Part shown: piece after piece, positions 1-7,645 of the stretch
How the letters are laid out: each line of letters begins with the position of its first letter
Position numbering within the stretch: the first letter of the stretch is position 1
NCBI GenBank assembly: GCA_021796215.1
Contig: JAJYOK010000005.1
Coordinates: 112,521 to 176,520 of the forward strand
Reading direction: 5' to 3'
Length of the DNA stretch: 64,000 nt
Source: Bacteroidota bacterium
Lineage (GTDB): Bacteria > Bacteroidota > Ignavibacteria > UBA10030 > UBA8401
Position numbers and translations under genes: made by a program
Notes under the pieces: generated by a model
What the model saw: only the letters and a program-made list of their open reading frames with translations
The model's database searches: none
What the model was told of the DNA's origin: nothing

Positions 1-832
1 ACAGCGATGAATCAATTGTCGAGGTCGGCGCCGCAACATAAAACGGAACGTCATGTTCCTTTGCAATAATCGCAACGTTATATGTGCCGATTTTGTTCGC
101 CGTATCACCGTTCGCTGCAATACGGTCGGCACCGACAACTACGAGGTCAATCTTTTTTCGTTTCATCACGAATGCGGCAGTGTTATCAGTGATGAGCGTA
201 ACATCAATGCCGTGCTTCTGCAATTCCCATGCCGTCAGTCGCGCGCCTTGCAAAAGCGGCCGGGTTTCATCCGCAAACACTGAAATATTTTTCCCTTGGG
301 CCGCTGCGGTCGTAATAATCGCTTGTGCAGTCCCTTCACCGCCGGTCGCAAGAGCACCTGTGTTGCAGTGAGTGAGTATTGCTGCTCGCTGCGGAACCAA
401 TTCATTGCCGAAACGCCCGATCGCCGCGCACATTTCTTCATCTTCACGATGAATCGCTTTCGCTTCGAGCAACAAAAGTCCGACAATTTCGCGCACAGAA
501 TATTCCTGGTTTCGATGAAGAACTCCGCGCATTCTTTCTACCGCCCAAAAAAGATTTACCGCGGTCGGACGCGTCGTTTTAATAAGCGCAGCGGCACGTT
601 CAAAATCTTTCTCTAATCTTCCGCGATCTGATTGCACAGAATTTTTAACGCCTAAAACAATGCCGTACGCAGCAGCAACTCCGAGCGCAGGCGCACCGCG
701 AATCTTCAGCGAAGTTATTGCTTCAGCAAGAACAGAAAGCTGGTCAGTTTCGACATACACTTCCTCAATGGGAAGTTTTGTCTGATCAATGAAGCGAACG
801 CCGCTGCCGATCCATTCAATGCTTCGAATCAC
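1..832 (-). CDS. mtnA: S-methyl-5-thioribose-1-phosphate isomerase (3' end beyond window)
   Basis: MtnA converts methylthioribose-1-phosphate to methylthioribulose-1-phosphate in the methionine salvage pathway. I translated the minus strand from a GTG at 832. The product begins VIRSIEWIGSGVRFIDQ and carries the family blocks KIRGAPALGVAAAYG, THCNTGALAT (catalytic Cys), DETRPLLQGARLTAWEL and VGADRIAANGDTANKIG (catalytic Asp). The frame is open to the window edge, so the last roughly 70 residues are missing. The start lies 5 nt after the stop of the PfkB kinase gene, so the two are probably cotranscribed. The family assignment is secure; the GTG start is chosen by spacing and by alignment to the usual N-terminus. 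Confidence 0.93.
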   Translation of the reverse strand, partial: MIRSIEWIGSGVRFIDQTKLPIEEVYVETDQLSVLAEAITSLKIRGAPALGVAAAYGIVLGVKNSVQSDRGRLEKDFERAAALIKTTRPTAVNLFWAVERMRGVLHRNQEYSVREIVGLLLLEAKAIHREDEEMCAAIGRFGNELVPQRAAILTHCNTGALATGGEGTAQAIITTAAAQGKNISVFADETRPLLQGARLTAWELQKHGIDVTLITDNTAAFVMKRKKIDLVVVGADRIAANGDTANKIGTYNVAIIAKEHDVPFYVAAPTSTIDSSL

Positions 833-837
833 GATCG

Positions 838-1749
838 TCAATCCTCGAACCGCGATAAATCTCTGAACGAACGGTACCGATCCTGAACTTTCAAATATGT
901 CAGGTCCCGCAAACCATCAACGCCGAATTGCTCCACACAAAATGATGCCATGGCACTGCCGTAAATTACCGCTTTCTTCAAATTTGCATCGGATAAATCA
1001 TCGGTCTTTGCAAGCCAGCCGATAAACCCGCCCGCAAATGTATCTCCCGCTCCGGTCGGATCATAGATATTTTCCATCGGATACGCCGGCGCAGAAAAAA
1101 TTGTGTTCTCTGTAACGAGAAGAGCACCATGCTCTCCTTTTTTAATGATCAGAATTTTCGGACCCATACCCATCACTTTCTTTGCCGCACGAATCAGATT
1201 CGGCTCTTGCGTCAACAGCCGCGCTTCAGAATCATTGATAATCAACACATCAATGAGGCGAAGAGTCTTCATCAGTTCGTCGCGCTTTCCTTCAATCCAG
1301 AAATTCATCGTATCCCCGACGATCAATTTCGGCTTTTCAATCTGATCCAGCACTTTGCGCTGAAGTATCGGATCAATATTGCCAAGGCACACATATTTGC
1401 TGTGCTTGTACGCCACCGGGATTTTCGGGTCGAACTTTTCAAATACATTCAAATGTGTGAAGAGCGTGTCCCGCATATTGAGATCGTAATGATATTTTCC
1501 CGCCCAGCGAAATGTTTTTCCTTTGTCAATGGTCTGCAGGCCTTCGAGATCAATCGAGCGCTCTTCTAAAAATTTCATCGCAGACTGCGGGAAGTCACCG
1601 CCGACTACACCCACAAGCTTGACCGGCGCGGCAAAATAACTTGCCGCCACTGAAATATAAACCGCAGATCCGCCCAATGCTTCTTTTGCTTTGCCAAAAG
1701 GCGTCTCGATGGTATCGAGCGCAAGCGAACCGACAACGAGTAAACTCAC
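838..1749 (-). CDS. PfkB-family carbohydrate/nucleoside kinase
   Basis: A 303-residue ribokinase/PfkB-fold ATP-dependent kinase. The C-terminal signature DPTGAGDTFAGGF (about 230-242) holds the anion hole and the catalytic Asp236. The mid-protein IINDSEAR (170-177) and KKGEHGALL (203-211) blocks are typical of the family. The N-terminal GSLALDTIETP and GGSAVYISVAAS resemble adenosine or sugar kinases more than 6-phosphofructokinases. It sits directly upstream of mtnA with a 5-nt gap. That context suggests a role in salvaging methylthioribose, 5-deoxyribose or adenosine, but the substrate cannot be read from the sequence. The start ATG at 1749 follows a CTCCTT complement, i.e. an AAGGAG ribosome site. 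Confidence 0.9.
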   Translation of the reverse strand: MSLLVVGSLALDTIETPFGKAKEALGGSAVYISVAASYFAAPVKLVGVVGGDFPQSAMKFLEERSIDLEGLQTIDKGKTFRWAGKYHYDLNMRDTLFTHLNVFEKFDPKIPVAYKHSKYVCLGNIDPILQRKVLDQIEKPKLIVGDTMNFWIEGKRDELMKTLRLIDVLIINDSEARLLTQEPNLIRAAKKVMGMGPKILIIKKGEHGALLVTENTIFSAPAYPMENIYDPTGAGDTFAGGFIGWLAKTDDLSDANLKKAVIYGSAMASFCVEQFGVDGLRDLTYLKVQDRYRSFRDLSRFED

Positions 1750-1940
1750 GAATGCTCCTTCTCTATTTTTTTCTTTGATACTTGTTGTAGTTATTTAAAC
1801 TTAACCGGCAAAAAAAATTGAAAAAAATCGAAATCGTAACCTCTAAATCCGAAACAATATATATAAATTCAAGTTTTCAAAACCAACAGAAATCGTGAAT
1901 TTGATAAAGGATTTTTTTGAATTATGGAATTGGAATTTGT

Positions 1941-2420
1941 TTAGAATTTCGAGTTTAACGTAATTTCCGTCAGCGCTGCTGCCTGCTTCCCTTGCACAAT
2001 ATAATCATGAATGATTTGAATTGCTCGTACTTGGCCGGGCCACACAAGCAATTGTTGAGCACGTTCAAAGCTGCACCATTCAAATTGATAATGTTCTTCA
2101 GAAAGCAACGGCTGTGAACCGGGCGGCACCTGCGCCGCAAACACTGCGCTGATGTGAACAATATCCTTCGCGGCATCGAGAAATGTGTTCATGTACGGCA
2201 CATTCCAAAATCGCAGAGGAGCAAAGCCGGTTTCTTCTTTCAATTCCCGCAGCGACGCCGCAAGAGCAGTCTCTCCGTCTTCAATAGAACCGCTGACAAA
2301 TTGCCAAATATCGGGATACACCGGCTCGGATTGCGAACGCCTCAACATAAGATAGCCCGGCACTCCGTTCGCAACTGAAAAAACGCACACTTCTACAATG
2401 TTGCTTTGAATCGCTGGCAT
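1941..2420 (-). CDS. Nudix hydrolase
   Basis: A 159-residue single-domain Nudix hydrolase, which would cleave a nucleoside diphosphate linked to another moiety. The Nudix box runs from G44 to F66: G44, E50, R58, E59, E62, E63, G65, matching the GX5EX7REUXEEXGU pattern with the metal-binding glutamates present. The start region IVEVCVFSV and the LMLRRSQ strand resemble dihydroneopterin-triphosphate or dNTP pyrophosphohydrolases. Substrate specificity is not predictable. The ATG at 2420 lies only 15 nt from the stop of the upstream epimerase gene, with heptamer-repeat DNA between them. Confidence 0.88.
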   Translation of the reverse strand: MPAIQSNIVEVCVFSVANGVPGYLMLRRSQSEPVYPDIWQFVSGSIEDGETALAASLRELKEETGFAPLRFWNVPYMNTFLDAAKDIVHISAVFAAQVPPGSQPLLSEEHYQFEWCSFERAQQLLVWPGQVRAIQIIHDYIVQGKQAAALTEITLNSKF

Positions 2421-2469
2421 TTTATAGTTTCGGGTTTAAGGTTCAAAGTTCAAAGCTTCAGGTTTCAGA
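2421..2469. repeat. 7-nt periodic degenerate repeat, 7 units
   Basis: The DNA splits into consecutive heptamers TTTATAG, TTTCGGG, TTTAAGG, TTCAAAG, TTCAAAG, CTTCAGG, TTTCAGA with no slippage. It covers the junction between the epimerase and Nudix genes and supplies the last about 11 codons of the epimerase gene. It belongs with similar heptamer tracts at 19729, 48676, 50311 and 59450. Function unknown. Confidence 0.7.
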
Positions 2470-3368
2470 TGGATCGGAATGGTGCTGAGCTCGTTAAAAA
2501 AATATTGCCAATTATCAGAAACATTCCCTTCTTCAAGCATTGTAATTTGATCGCGCGATACGGGAAAGAAAGAAAATCTTTCAAACATGGTTGCAATGTT
2601 TTTCATCAATCCAATCGGAAGATGAAATTTAATTTTCCGCTTGCCCGCTTTTTCTGAAACAATGTCGAGAAGCTCGTTGAACGTGAATTGCTCGGGCCCT
2701 GCAACATCGTACGCCTTTCCGATACTCGATTGAACTGTTAACGCTTTCACAAATCCGTCAGCTACATTTTCTATCGCAACCGGCTGGAATACATAATTTC
2801 CGCTTCCCGGAACCGGCACCACGAACGGAAACTTAGTAAGAAGCTCGCGCAGCACAAGAAAAAAATTTGCATACCCTTCATTCTCTTTTCCAAAGATAAC
2901 TGAGGGGCGGAATATCGTCCACTGTAAGCCGCTCGATTTCAAGTATTCCTCCGCGCAGAATTTTGTCGAAAGATATTTCGTCTTTGCACCGGCACGAACT
3001 CCGAGCGCACTCATTTGCAGAAAACGACGGACACCTGCGCGCCGCGCTTCGTCAATAAGATTCTTCGCGCCGAGAAAATGAACAGTTTCGAACGTAATTC
3101 CTTTTGAAGGAAACTCACGCAATAAACCGGGAAGATTGATCACCGCATCGCAGTGTGATAGCGCATCACGGTACGAATCCGGTGTTTCAAGACTTCCGTG
3201 AATTAGATGTCCGACACCTCTAAGGTGTCGGACATCTTGAATATCCTTCGGAATTTTTTCCTCTGAGCCGCGGCGGATAAGAGTGCTCACGCGGTGCCCT
3301 GCTGCGGCAAGCGCACGCAGAATATTTCTGCCGACATAACCTGTGCCACCGGTGAGGAAAATGTTCAT
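2436..3368 (-). CDS. NAD(P)-dependent epimerase/dehydratase (NDUFA9-like SDR)
   Basis: An atypical short-chain dehydrogenase/reductase with an N-terminal Rossmann motif LTGGTGYVGRNIL (about 5-17). Downstream come the NLPGLL and FLQMSALGVRAGA segments, then a YLSTKFCAEEYL block with a Lys in the active-site position. It resembles the complex-I NDUFA9-like or NmrA-like group. The ATG at 3368 is preferred over one six codons upstream because the Rossmann strand begins at once. A 31-nt palindrome (3206-3236) forms residues in the loop after the second strand. The C-terminal residues LKPEALNFEP are encoded by heptamer-repeat DNA. Both suggest repeat DNA was absorbed into the gene. The substrate is unknown. 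Confidence 0.85.
   Translation of the reverse strand: MNIFLTGGTGYVGRNILRALAAAGHRVSTLIRRGSEEKIPKDIQDVRHLRGVGHLIHGSLETPDSYRDALSHCDAVINLPGLLREFPSKGITFETVHFLGAKNLIDEARRAGVRRFLQMSALGVRAGAKTKYLSTKFCAEEYLKSSGLQWTIFRPSVIFGKENEGYANFFLVLRELLTKFPFVVPVPGSGNYVFQPVAIENVADGFVKALTVQSSIGKAYDVAGPEQFTFNELLDIVSEKAGKRKIKFHLPIGLMKNIATMFERFSFFPVSRDQITMLEEGNVSDNWQYFFNELSTIPIHLKPEALNFEP
3206..3236. repeat. 31-nt palindrome family member, inside a CDS
   Basis: A perfect 14-bp inverted repeat with a 3-nt loop: left arm GATGTCCGACACCT, loop CTA, right arm its exact complement. It has the same 31-nt length and GATG...CATC ends as copies at 7481, 7525, 24155 and 47898. This copy lies inside the epimerase gene and is read through in frame. 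Confidence 0.85.
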
Positions 3369-4046
3369 CGCAATTCTTGAGTGCAAAAACCGCTTAGGCG
3401 TTGGGACATAAAAAATATAGGAAGAAATGGGCGGATTTCAAACGATAAAAACCTTGTGGAGCTTTTGAAACCTTCCCAAAGTTTTAGTAAGAACTGATTT
3501 AACAAACAGGTAACATAGGCTTAATTGCCAGCTAACGGGTGAATTGTATCTATGTGCAGTTCCTTAAAGATAATCACCACAATTTGAAAGTGATACCACA
3601 ATGAACGCACATATCGAACATAACAAATCGGCTATCAATTGGGATTCCTTTGCTAACTTGTTCCGCTCTATTCCTCATAATGAAGATGCAAAGCCAATGA
3701 GTGACGGCGAGTTCTTCGGCTCACTTACCTTAATTGTTGCGGCGTTGATCGTTTTAAGAATTTTCTTGGGCTGAATTTTCACTACGTTTTCCTGAAAGCG
3801 CTAACTTAAAACCCATCTCACTGCCTTCAAGAAAGAGTGATGCAGAACAACTTCCTCCTCACTCCGCTTGACAATAAAATTATAAAGTGCGAACTTCTTA
3901 CTCAGTACAATTCAAAAATTCTCGTTGCTGTACGTTTAAGAATGGACAACACTTCCCTCCAAAAACTAATGACTATCAGTCGCTGACAAATTCATTCCGT
4001 TGCTTTTTCGCTTTTGGTATTTTTTCAATAAAAAGGAGTACCAACA
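3369..4046. other. Intergenic region with one small ORF and a duplicated leader
   Basis: This gap separates divergent genes. It holds a possible 57-codon membrane peptide gene (3601-3774). From 3866 it also holds a leader that is almost identical to the DNA upstream of the third T9SS gene. A TTGACA-like hexamer at 3868 occurs in both leaders, but I could not place a matching -10 element with confidence. Nothing else is recognised. Confidence 0.6.
3601..3774 (+). CDS. Possible 57-residue single-span membrane peptide
   Basis: A short frame, ATG at 3601 to TGA at 3772-3774. It encodes a polar N-terminus (MNAHIEHNKSAINWDSFANL) and, after an acidic stretch DAKPMSDGEF, a C-terminal hydrophobic helix GSLTLIVAALIVLRIFLG. 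Gradual charge loss followed by a tail helix ending at the stop is typical of small tail-anchored membrane peptides. Upstream there is only a weak purine-rich GAAAG site. I recognise no family. It could be a chance frame; the coherent hydrophobic tail is the main argument for it. Confidence 0.4.
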   Translation: MNAHIEHNKSAINWDSFANLFRSIPHNEDAKPMSDGEFFGSLTLIVAALIVLRIFLG

Positions 4047-4222
4047 ATGAACAAGTGCTATTGCATTACCCGGCAAGCATTCATTATGCTTGTATTTATC
4101 GCTAGCCTTCTCCACCTTTCTACTGCAGCAAGCAAACATTCCGCTCAAAAAACCCAAAGCGTACAAACGTCCAATTCCTACAAACCAATAGACATTAACA
4201 ACATCTTCAATTACTACGGCAA
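3866..4222 (+). repeat. Duplicated leader plus signal-peptide region, copy 1
   Basis: From the TTGACAATAAAATT block through about codon 58 of the first T9SS gene, this segment matches 10097-10452 with only scattered substitutions and one indel in a T run. Noncoding leader and coding start are equally conserved, which points to recent duplication or gene conversion rather than protein-level selection. Confidence 0.9.
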
Positions 4223-7200
4223 TAATGGAGACGGTTCTTTCAATTATTTTTCTGGTAACAGCGAAGGTTTTGAATTTCCAATCGGCTCGAATGCCGGAAC
4301 CACAATCTTCGAGGATGGTCTCGTGTGGACAGCGCACAAAAACGGTACGCTGCTTTGCGGCGGCTCAACTTATTGGCATGGCTTGCAAGCCGGAAAGATT
4401 CTCACTTACGGCACAGCATCAACCCTTCCGAATCCAGATGATCCAACCAAATCTAAATATAGAGTGTACCGCGTCAGACCAGACATGAAGCCAATATCCG
4501 GCGTAACCAATCCTGACGATCCTCAGGCATCCGTCGAACTTGCCGCTTTGGCGAGCGAAGTTATGTACATCAACAGGTTTGAAAACTATACTGCCGAACA
4601 ACTTCTGCAGCAATACTGGGACGACTGGAATCAATGGCCCGCAAGTGAAGGCGCACCGTTCACAGACGCAAACGGTGCAGCGCATTACAGCGGCGGAAGC
4701 GGTTACGACCCAACGACATGCACACCCGGTTTCCCCGGCGCTGACCAAACTGAATGGATGGTGATGAACGATGTTAATGCAAATTTGACATACAATCTTT
4801 ACGGCTCCGATCCAATAGGCATTGAAATCCAGCGAACAATCTGGGCATACAATCTTCCCGGACCTTTGGGAAACACAATTTTCGTCAGCTACAAATTCAT
4901 TAACAAGAGCGGCGTGCAGTTAGATTCAATGTACGTATCGCAGTGGTCAGACCCGGACATTGGCGATGCAGGAGACGATGCGATTGGCTGCGATACAACA
5001 TTGCGATTAGGATATGTTTACAATGGTCAGCCAAGCGATGCAAACTATGCAAGTTTGAGTTTGGCTCCGCCTGCAGTTGGTTTCGTTTTTCTGCAAGGAC
5101 CGATTGTACCGGGAACAGCAAATGATACAGCATTTTTTGATTTGAAAAAAATTCCCGGCAAGAAAAATTTGCCGATGACGTCGTTTTCTTTTTTCATCAA
5201 CGGCGATTCAACATTTATCGATCCCTCGCATGATTTAGCCGGGACGCAGCAATGGTACAACCTTATGCGCGGGTTGGTAAGCTCAACTGGTCAACCATTT
5301 CCTCCAACGGTAACAAATGGCGGTAATTACTGTTACCCCGGCGACCCGGTTACAAACACAGGACCAACTTACATCGGAGCAGCAGCAGTCGCTCCGCCAA
5401 AAGATGTTCGCATGTGCATGAATTCCGGACCATTTACAATGGCGCCGGGAGATACACAGCAAGTTGTAGTCGGAGCAATAGCCGGATTAGGCGGCGACTA
5501 TCTTTCAAGCGTTAGCGCGTTGAAAGCCGAGGTTGCAAAAGGAAATGCCTTCGTGCGCGGAACGCCTGTCGCAAGCATTCAAGATGTGGACAGCGTTTAC
5601 TCGGCTAATTCAACCATCAACTTTCATGCTGGCGCTGTCGTTTCTACCGGCACTATCGTGAGCAGGCAATGGGTGACCGCACAAAAACCGAATTCAAGCT
5701 CTGCGTCGCTTGTTATCTCCGATTCAATTACAAGTCATATACAAGTTGACGTTCCGGGAATTTACAAAATCGGCTATGCCGTTTCTGCAAGCAATGGGAA
5801 TAGAGACACGGCATACGTTCAATTTCAGGTTGTCGCAAACTCTGCGCCGGTTGCAAGCTTTGTAACTTCCGCCTCGAGCATTTCCATTGGAGATACGCTG
5901 TACCTCGACGGATCGGCAACGCATGACAACGATGGAGACGTTTTGAAATACTCGTGGACCGTTACAGGAAATGATATTTTTGACCACACTGTGCCATACG
6001 ATACGCTCCGCGGTGTACTGTTGGACCCGCACTCAGTAACGGCATCATACGTACCGGTACGGGCAACTACATTAAATATTTCTCTGGCAGTCAATGACAG
6101 TTTTTTCACAAACACGGCATTGCGCAATGTCATCGTCAACCCCTTCAAAACGAATAACGTCCAGGTAAGTGCTTCGTACAACAGCGGCTTGTTCCCCATA
6201 AGCGGAATTTATGGACACGGAGCTATTCGCGCCTTCCCGGATAACTCTGTGTGGACAAACAACGGCGGCGTTTATTTCCCGCTCAACTTCGCTGACCTGA
6301 CACATCCTAGCCAGTGGTATGAATGGAATTATGCCTCTAATTTCTACATTGGAACTAATTTGATTTTCTTAGCGCTGGGACGAAACGGCGTTGACATCCT
6401 TCAGACTGATGGCAGCAGTAATATTACCGGAACGGGATTCATCTCCCCACCTCAAACGATCTCAACTCTGGATTCAATTTCCTATGATGTGTATTACAAA
6501 AGCCCGTACCTTTTCGTTTCCAACGGCAGCGCGGGAATTTATGTGTACGATGTTACGAACCCCGCTTCGCCCGCCATCGTTAACAAATTCTCGAACGGAC
6601 AGAAATGGGCTGCGTTTTGTGTGGATGGTAATTATTTGTACAGCGTCAATTCACTGACGCAGCAGGTGTTGTATGCAGATGTGAGTACACCATCAAGCGT
6701 TACAATGGCAACAGCACATGTCAATCACGCCTATACAGCAATAAAAAAACTGGGGCAATATTTCTATCTCTTCAAATCCGACACGATTGGCATTTACGAT
6801 CTCTCGAACTTTGCAAGTCCGGTATTGAAATCAGAAATTCCCGTTCCTCATACACTCAACACCGCAAACATCATATACGATGTTTCGGGCGACGGCACAA
6901 CACTGATGATTGGAACCGCCGAAGGCGTTTATTTTTATGATGTTACTAATGCTTCAGCTCCTTCGCAAATCGGTAAATTCATTACAGGATACGAAGCGAC
7001 CAGAGTCTATTACGACGGCACACACATACTTGTCGCAAGTACCGGCCGCGGCTTGTCAGGCGGCTACGAAGGGTACACTGTTTTCGAGCCGACTATTACA
7101 AGCGTCGCTTCGCCGGTTACTAATGTCGTACCGTTGCAGTACACACTTCTTCAGAATTATCCGAATCCGTTCAACCCCTCCACAACAATCCGGTACGGAT

Positions 7201-7415
7201 TGCCTGTGCGCAGTCAGATAAAAATCGAAGTATTCAACATGCTGGGACAAACCGTGAAAGTGCTGACGAACACCGTTCAAAATGCCGGCTATCATGAAGT
7301 AGAATGGAATGCACAGGTTTCATCGGGCATTTATTTCTACCGCATCACGGCAGTGTCGTTGAGCGACCCGGCGAAGAGTTTTATTGATGTGAAGAAAATG
7401 CTGCTACTCAAATGA
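4047..7415 (+). CDS. T9SS type-A cargo protein with PKD-like and LVIVD-type repeats
   Basis: A 1122-residue secreted protein. The signal peptide is about 1-29 (hydrophobic core FIMLVFIASLLHLSTA). Residues about 45-480 form a conserved N-terminal module shared with the gene at 10277, containing EQLLQQYWDDWNQWP, SQWSDPDIGDAGDDAIGCDT and MNSGPFTMAPGDTQQ. A PKD-like domain follows near 600-690 (LYLDGSATHDNDGD). Then come YDVTNPASP-type LVIVD beta-propeller units near 835, 915 and 965. The C-terminus (about 1034-1122) is a T9SS sorting domain with NYPNPFNPSTTI and a final KKMLLLK. It should be exported and cell-surface attached or released. The ribosome site AAAAAGGAG is strong. No enzymatic motif is visible; a structural or adhesive role is an inference. 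Confidence 0.92.
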   Translation: MNKCYCITRQAFIMLVFIASLLHLSTAASKHSAQKTQSVQTSNSYKPIDINNIFNYYGNNGDGSFNYFSGNSEGFEFPIGSNAGTTIFEDGLVWTAHKNGTLLCGGSTYWHGLQAGKILTYGTASTLPNPDDPTKSKYRVYRVRPDMKPISGVTNPDDPQASVELAALASEVMYINRFENYTAEQLLQQYWDDWNQWPASEGAPFTDANGAAHYSGGSGYDPTTCTPGFPGADQTEWMVMNDVNANLTYNLYGSDPIGIEIQRTIWAYNLPGPLGNTIFVSYKFINKSGVQLDSMYVSQWSDPDIGDAGDDAIGCDTTLRLGYVYNGQPSDANYASLSLAPPAVGFVFLQGPIVPGTANDTAFFDLKKIPGKKNLPMTSFSFFINGDSTFIDPSHDLAGTQQWYNLMRGLVSSTGQPFPPTVTNGGNYCYPGDPVTNTGPTYIGAAAVAPPKDVRMCMNSGPFTMAPGDTQQVVVGAIAGLGGDYLSSVSALKAEVAKGNAFVRGTPVASIQDVDSVYSANSTINFHAGAVVSTGTIVSRQWVTAQKPNSSSASLVISDSITSHIQVDVPGIYKIGYAVSASNGNRDTAYVQFQVVANSAPVASFVTSASSISIGDTLYLDGSATHDNDGDVLKYSWTVTGNDIFDHTVPYDTLRGVLLDPHSVTASYVPVRATTLNISLAVNDSFFTNTALRNVIVNPFKTNNVQVSASYNSGLFPISGIYGHGAIRAFPDNSVWTNNGGVYFPLNFADLTHPSQWYEWNYASNFYIGTNLIFLALGRNGVDILQTDGSSNITGTGFISPPQTISTLDSISYDVYYKSPYLFVSNGSAGIYVYDVTNPASPAIVNKFSNGQKWAAFCVDGNYLYSVNSLTQQVLYADVSTPSSVTMATAHVNHAYTAIKKLGQYFYLFKSDTIGIYDLSNFASPVLKSEIPVPHTLNTANIIYDVSGDGTTLMIGTAEGVYFYDVTNASAPSQIGKFITGYEATRVYYDGTHILVASTGRGLSGGYEGYTVFEPTITSVASPVTNVVPLQYTLLQNYPNPFNPSTTIRYGLPVRSQIKIEVFNMLGQTVKVLTNTVQNAGYHEVEWNAQVSSGIYFYRITAVSLSDPAKSFIDVKKMLLLK
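7149..7411 (+). repeat. Sorting-domain cassette, copy 1 (263 bp)
   Basis: The DNA for the T9SS sorting domain is identical in length to 9701-9963 and nearly identical in sequence. The clear differences are CCC/CCT in the NPSTT region and the R/Q and E/K codon changes. Sequence directly upstream of each copy is unrelated, so the boundary is sharp. Confidence 0.92.
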
Positions 7416-7435
7416 TGGAGTCAATTGAGAAGAAA

Positions 7436-7461
7436 TCCCGCCGTTCTTTGGCGGGACTTTT
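7436..7461 (+). terminator. Rho-independent terminator
   Basis: Stem CCCGCC/GGCGGG with a short loop, followed by ACTTTT, 21 nt after the stop of the first T9SS gene. Confidence 0.7.
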
Positions 7462-7480
7462 GCTGAAATAAAGACAGCAA

Positions 7481-7511
7481 GATGCAGGACATCTTCGAGG
7501 CGTTTTGCATC
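7481..7511. repeat. 31-nt palindrome family member (degenerate)
   Basis: It begins GATGCAGGACATCT, has a 3-nt loop TCG, and ends AGGCGTTTTGCATC. Length, loop size and GATG/CATC ends match the other copies, but about 4 of 14 arm positions are unpaired. It sits 13 nt from the better copy at 7525. Confidence 0.55.
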
Positions 7512-7524
7512 TGCTTTTTCATAA

Positions 7525-7555
7525 GATGGACTCCACTTCAAAAGTGGAGTTCATC
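7525..7555. repeat. 31-nt palindrome family member
   Basis: Left arm GATGGACTCCACTT, loop CAA, right arm AAGTGGAGTTCATC with one G-T wobble. It is flanked by AA and TT, as in the 24155 copy, and lies between the first and second T9SS genes. Confidence 0.85.
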
Positions 7556-7645
7556 TTGTTTTTTATAGCTCACACTTGACTTTCCCTCCCTCCTTTTGTA
7601 GCTTGCCGTACAGAAAAACGGTTTAGACTTAGGGAGGATTTTTCT

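Noticed and set aside
3868..3900. Sigma-70 promoter at TTGACA in the duplicated T9SS leader
   Set aside because: No -10 hexamer at 16-18 nt spacing; promoters in this group also follow other consensus patterns, so I do not call it.
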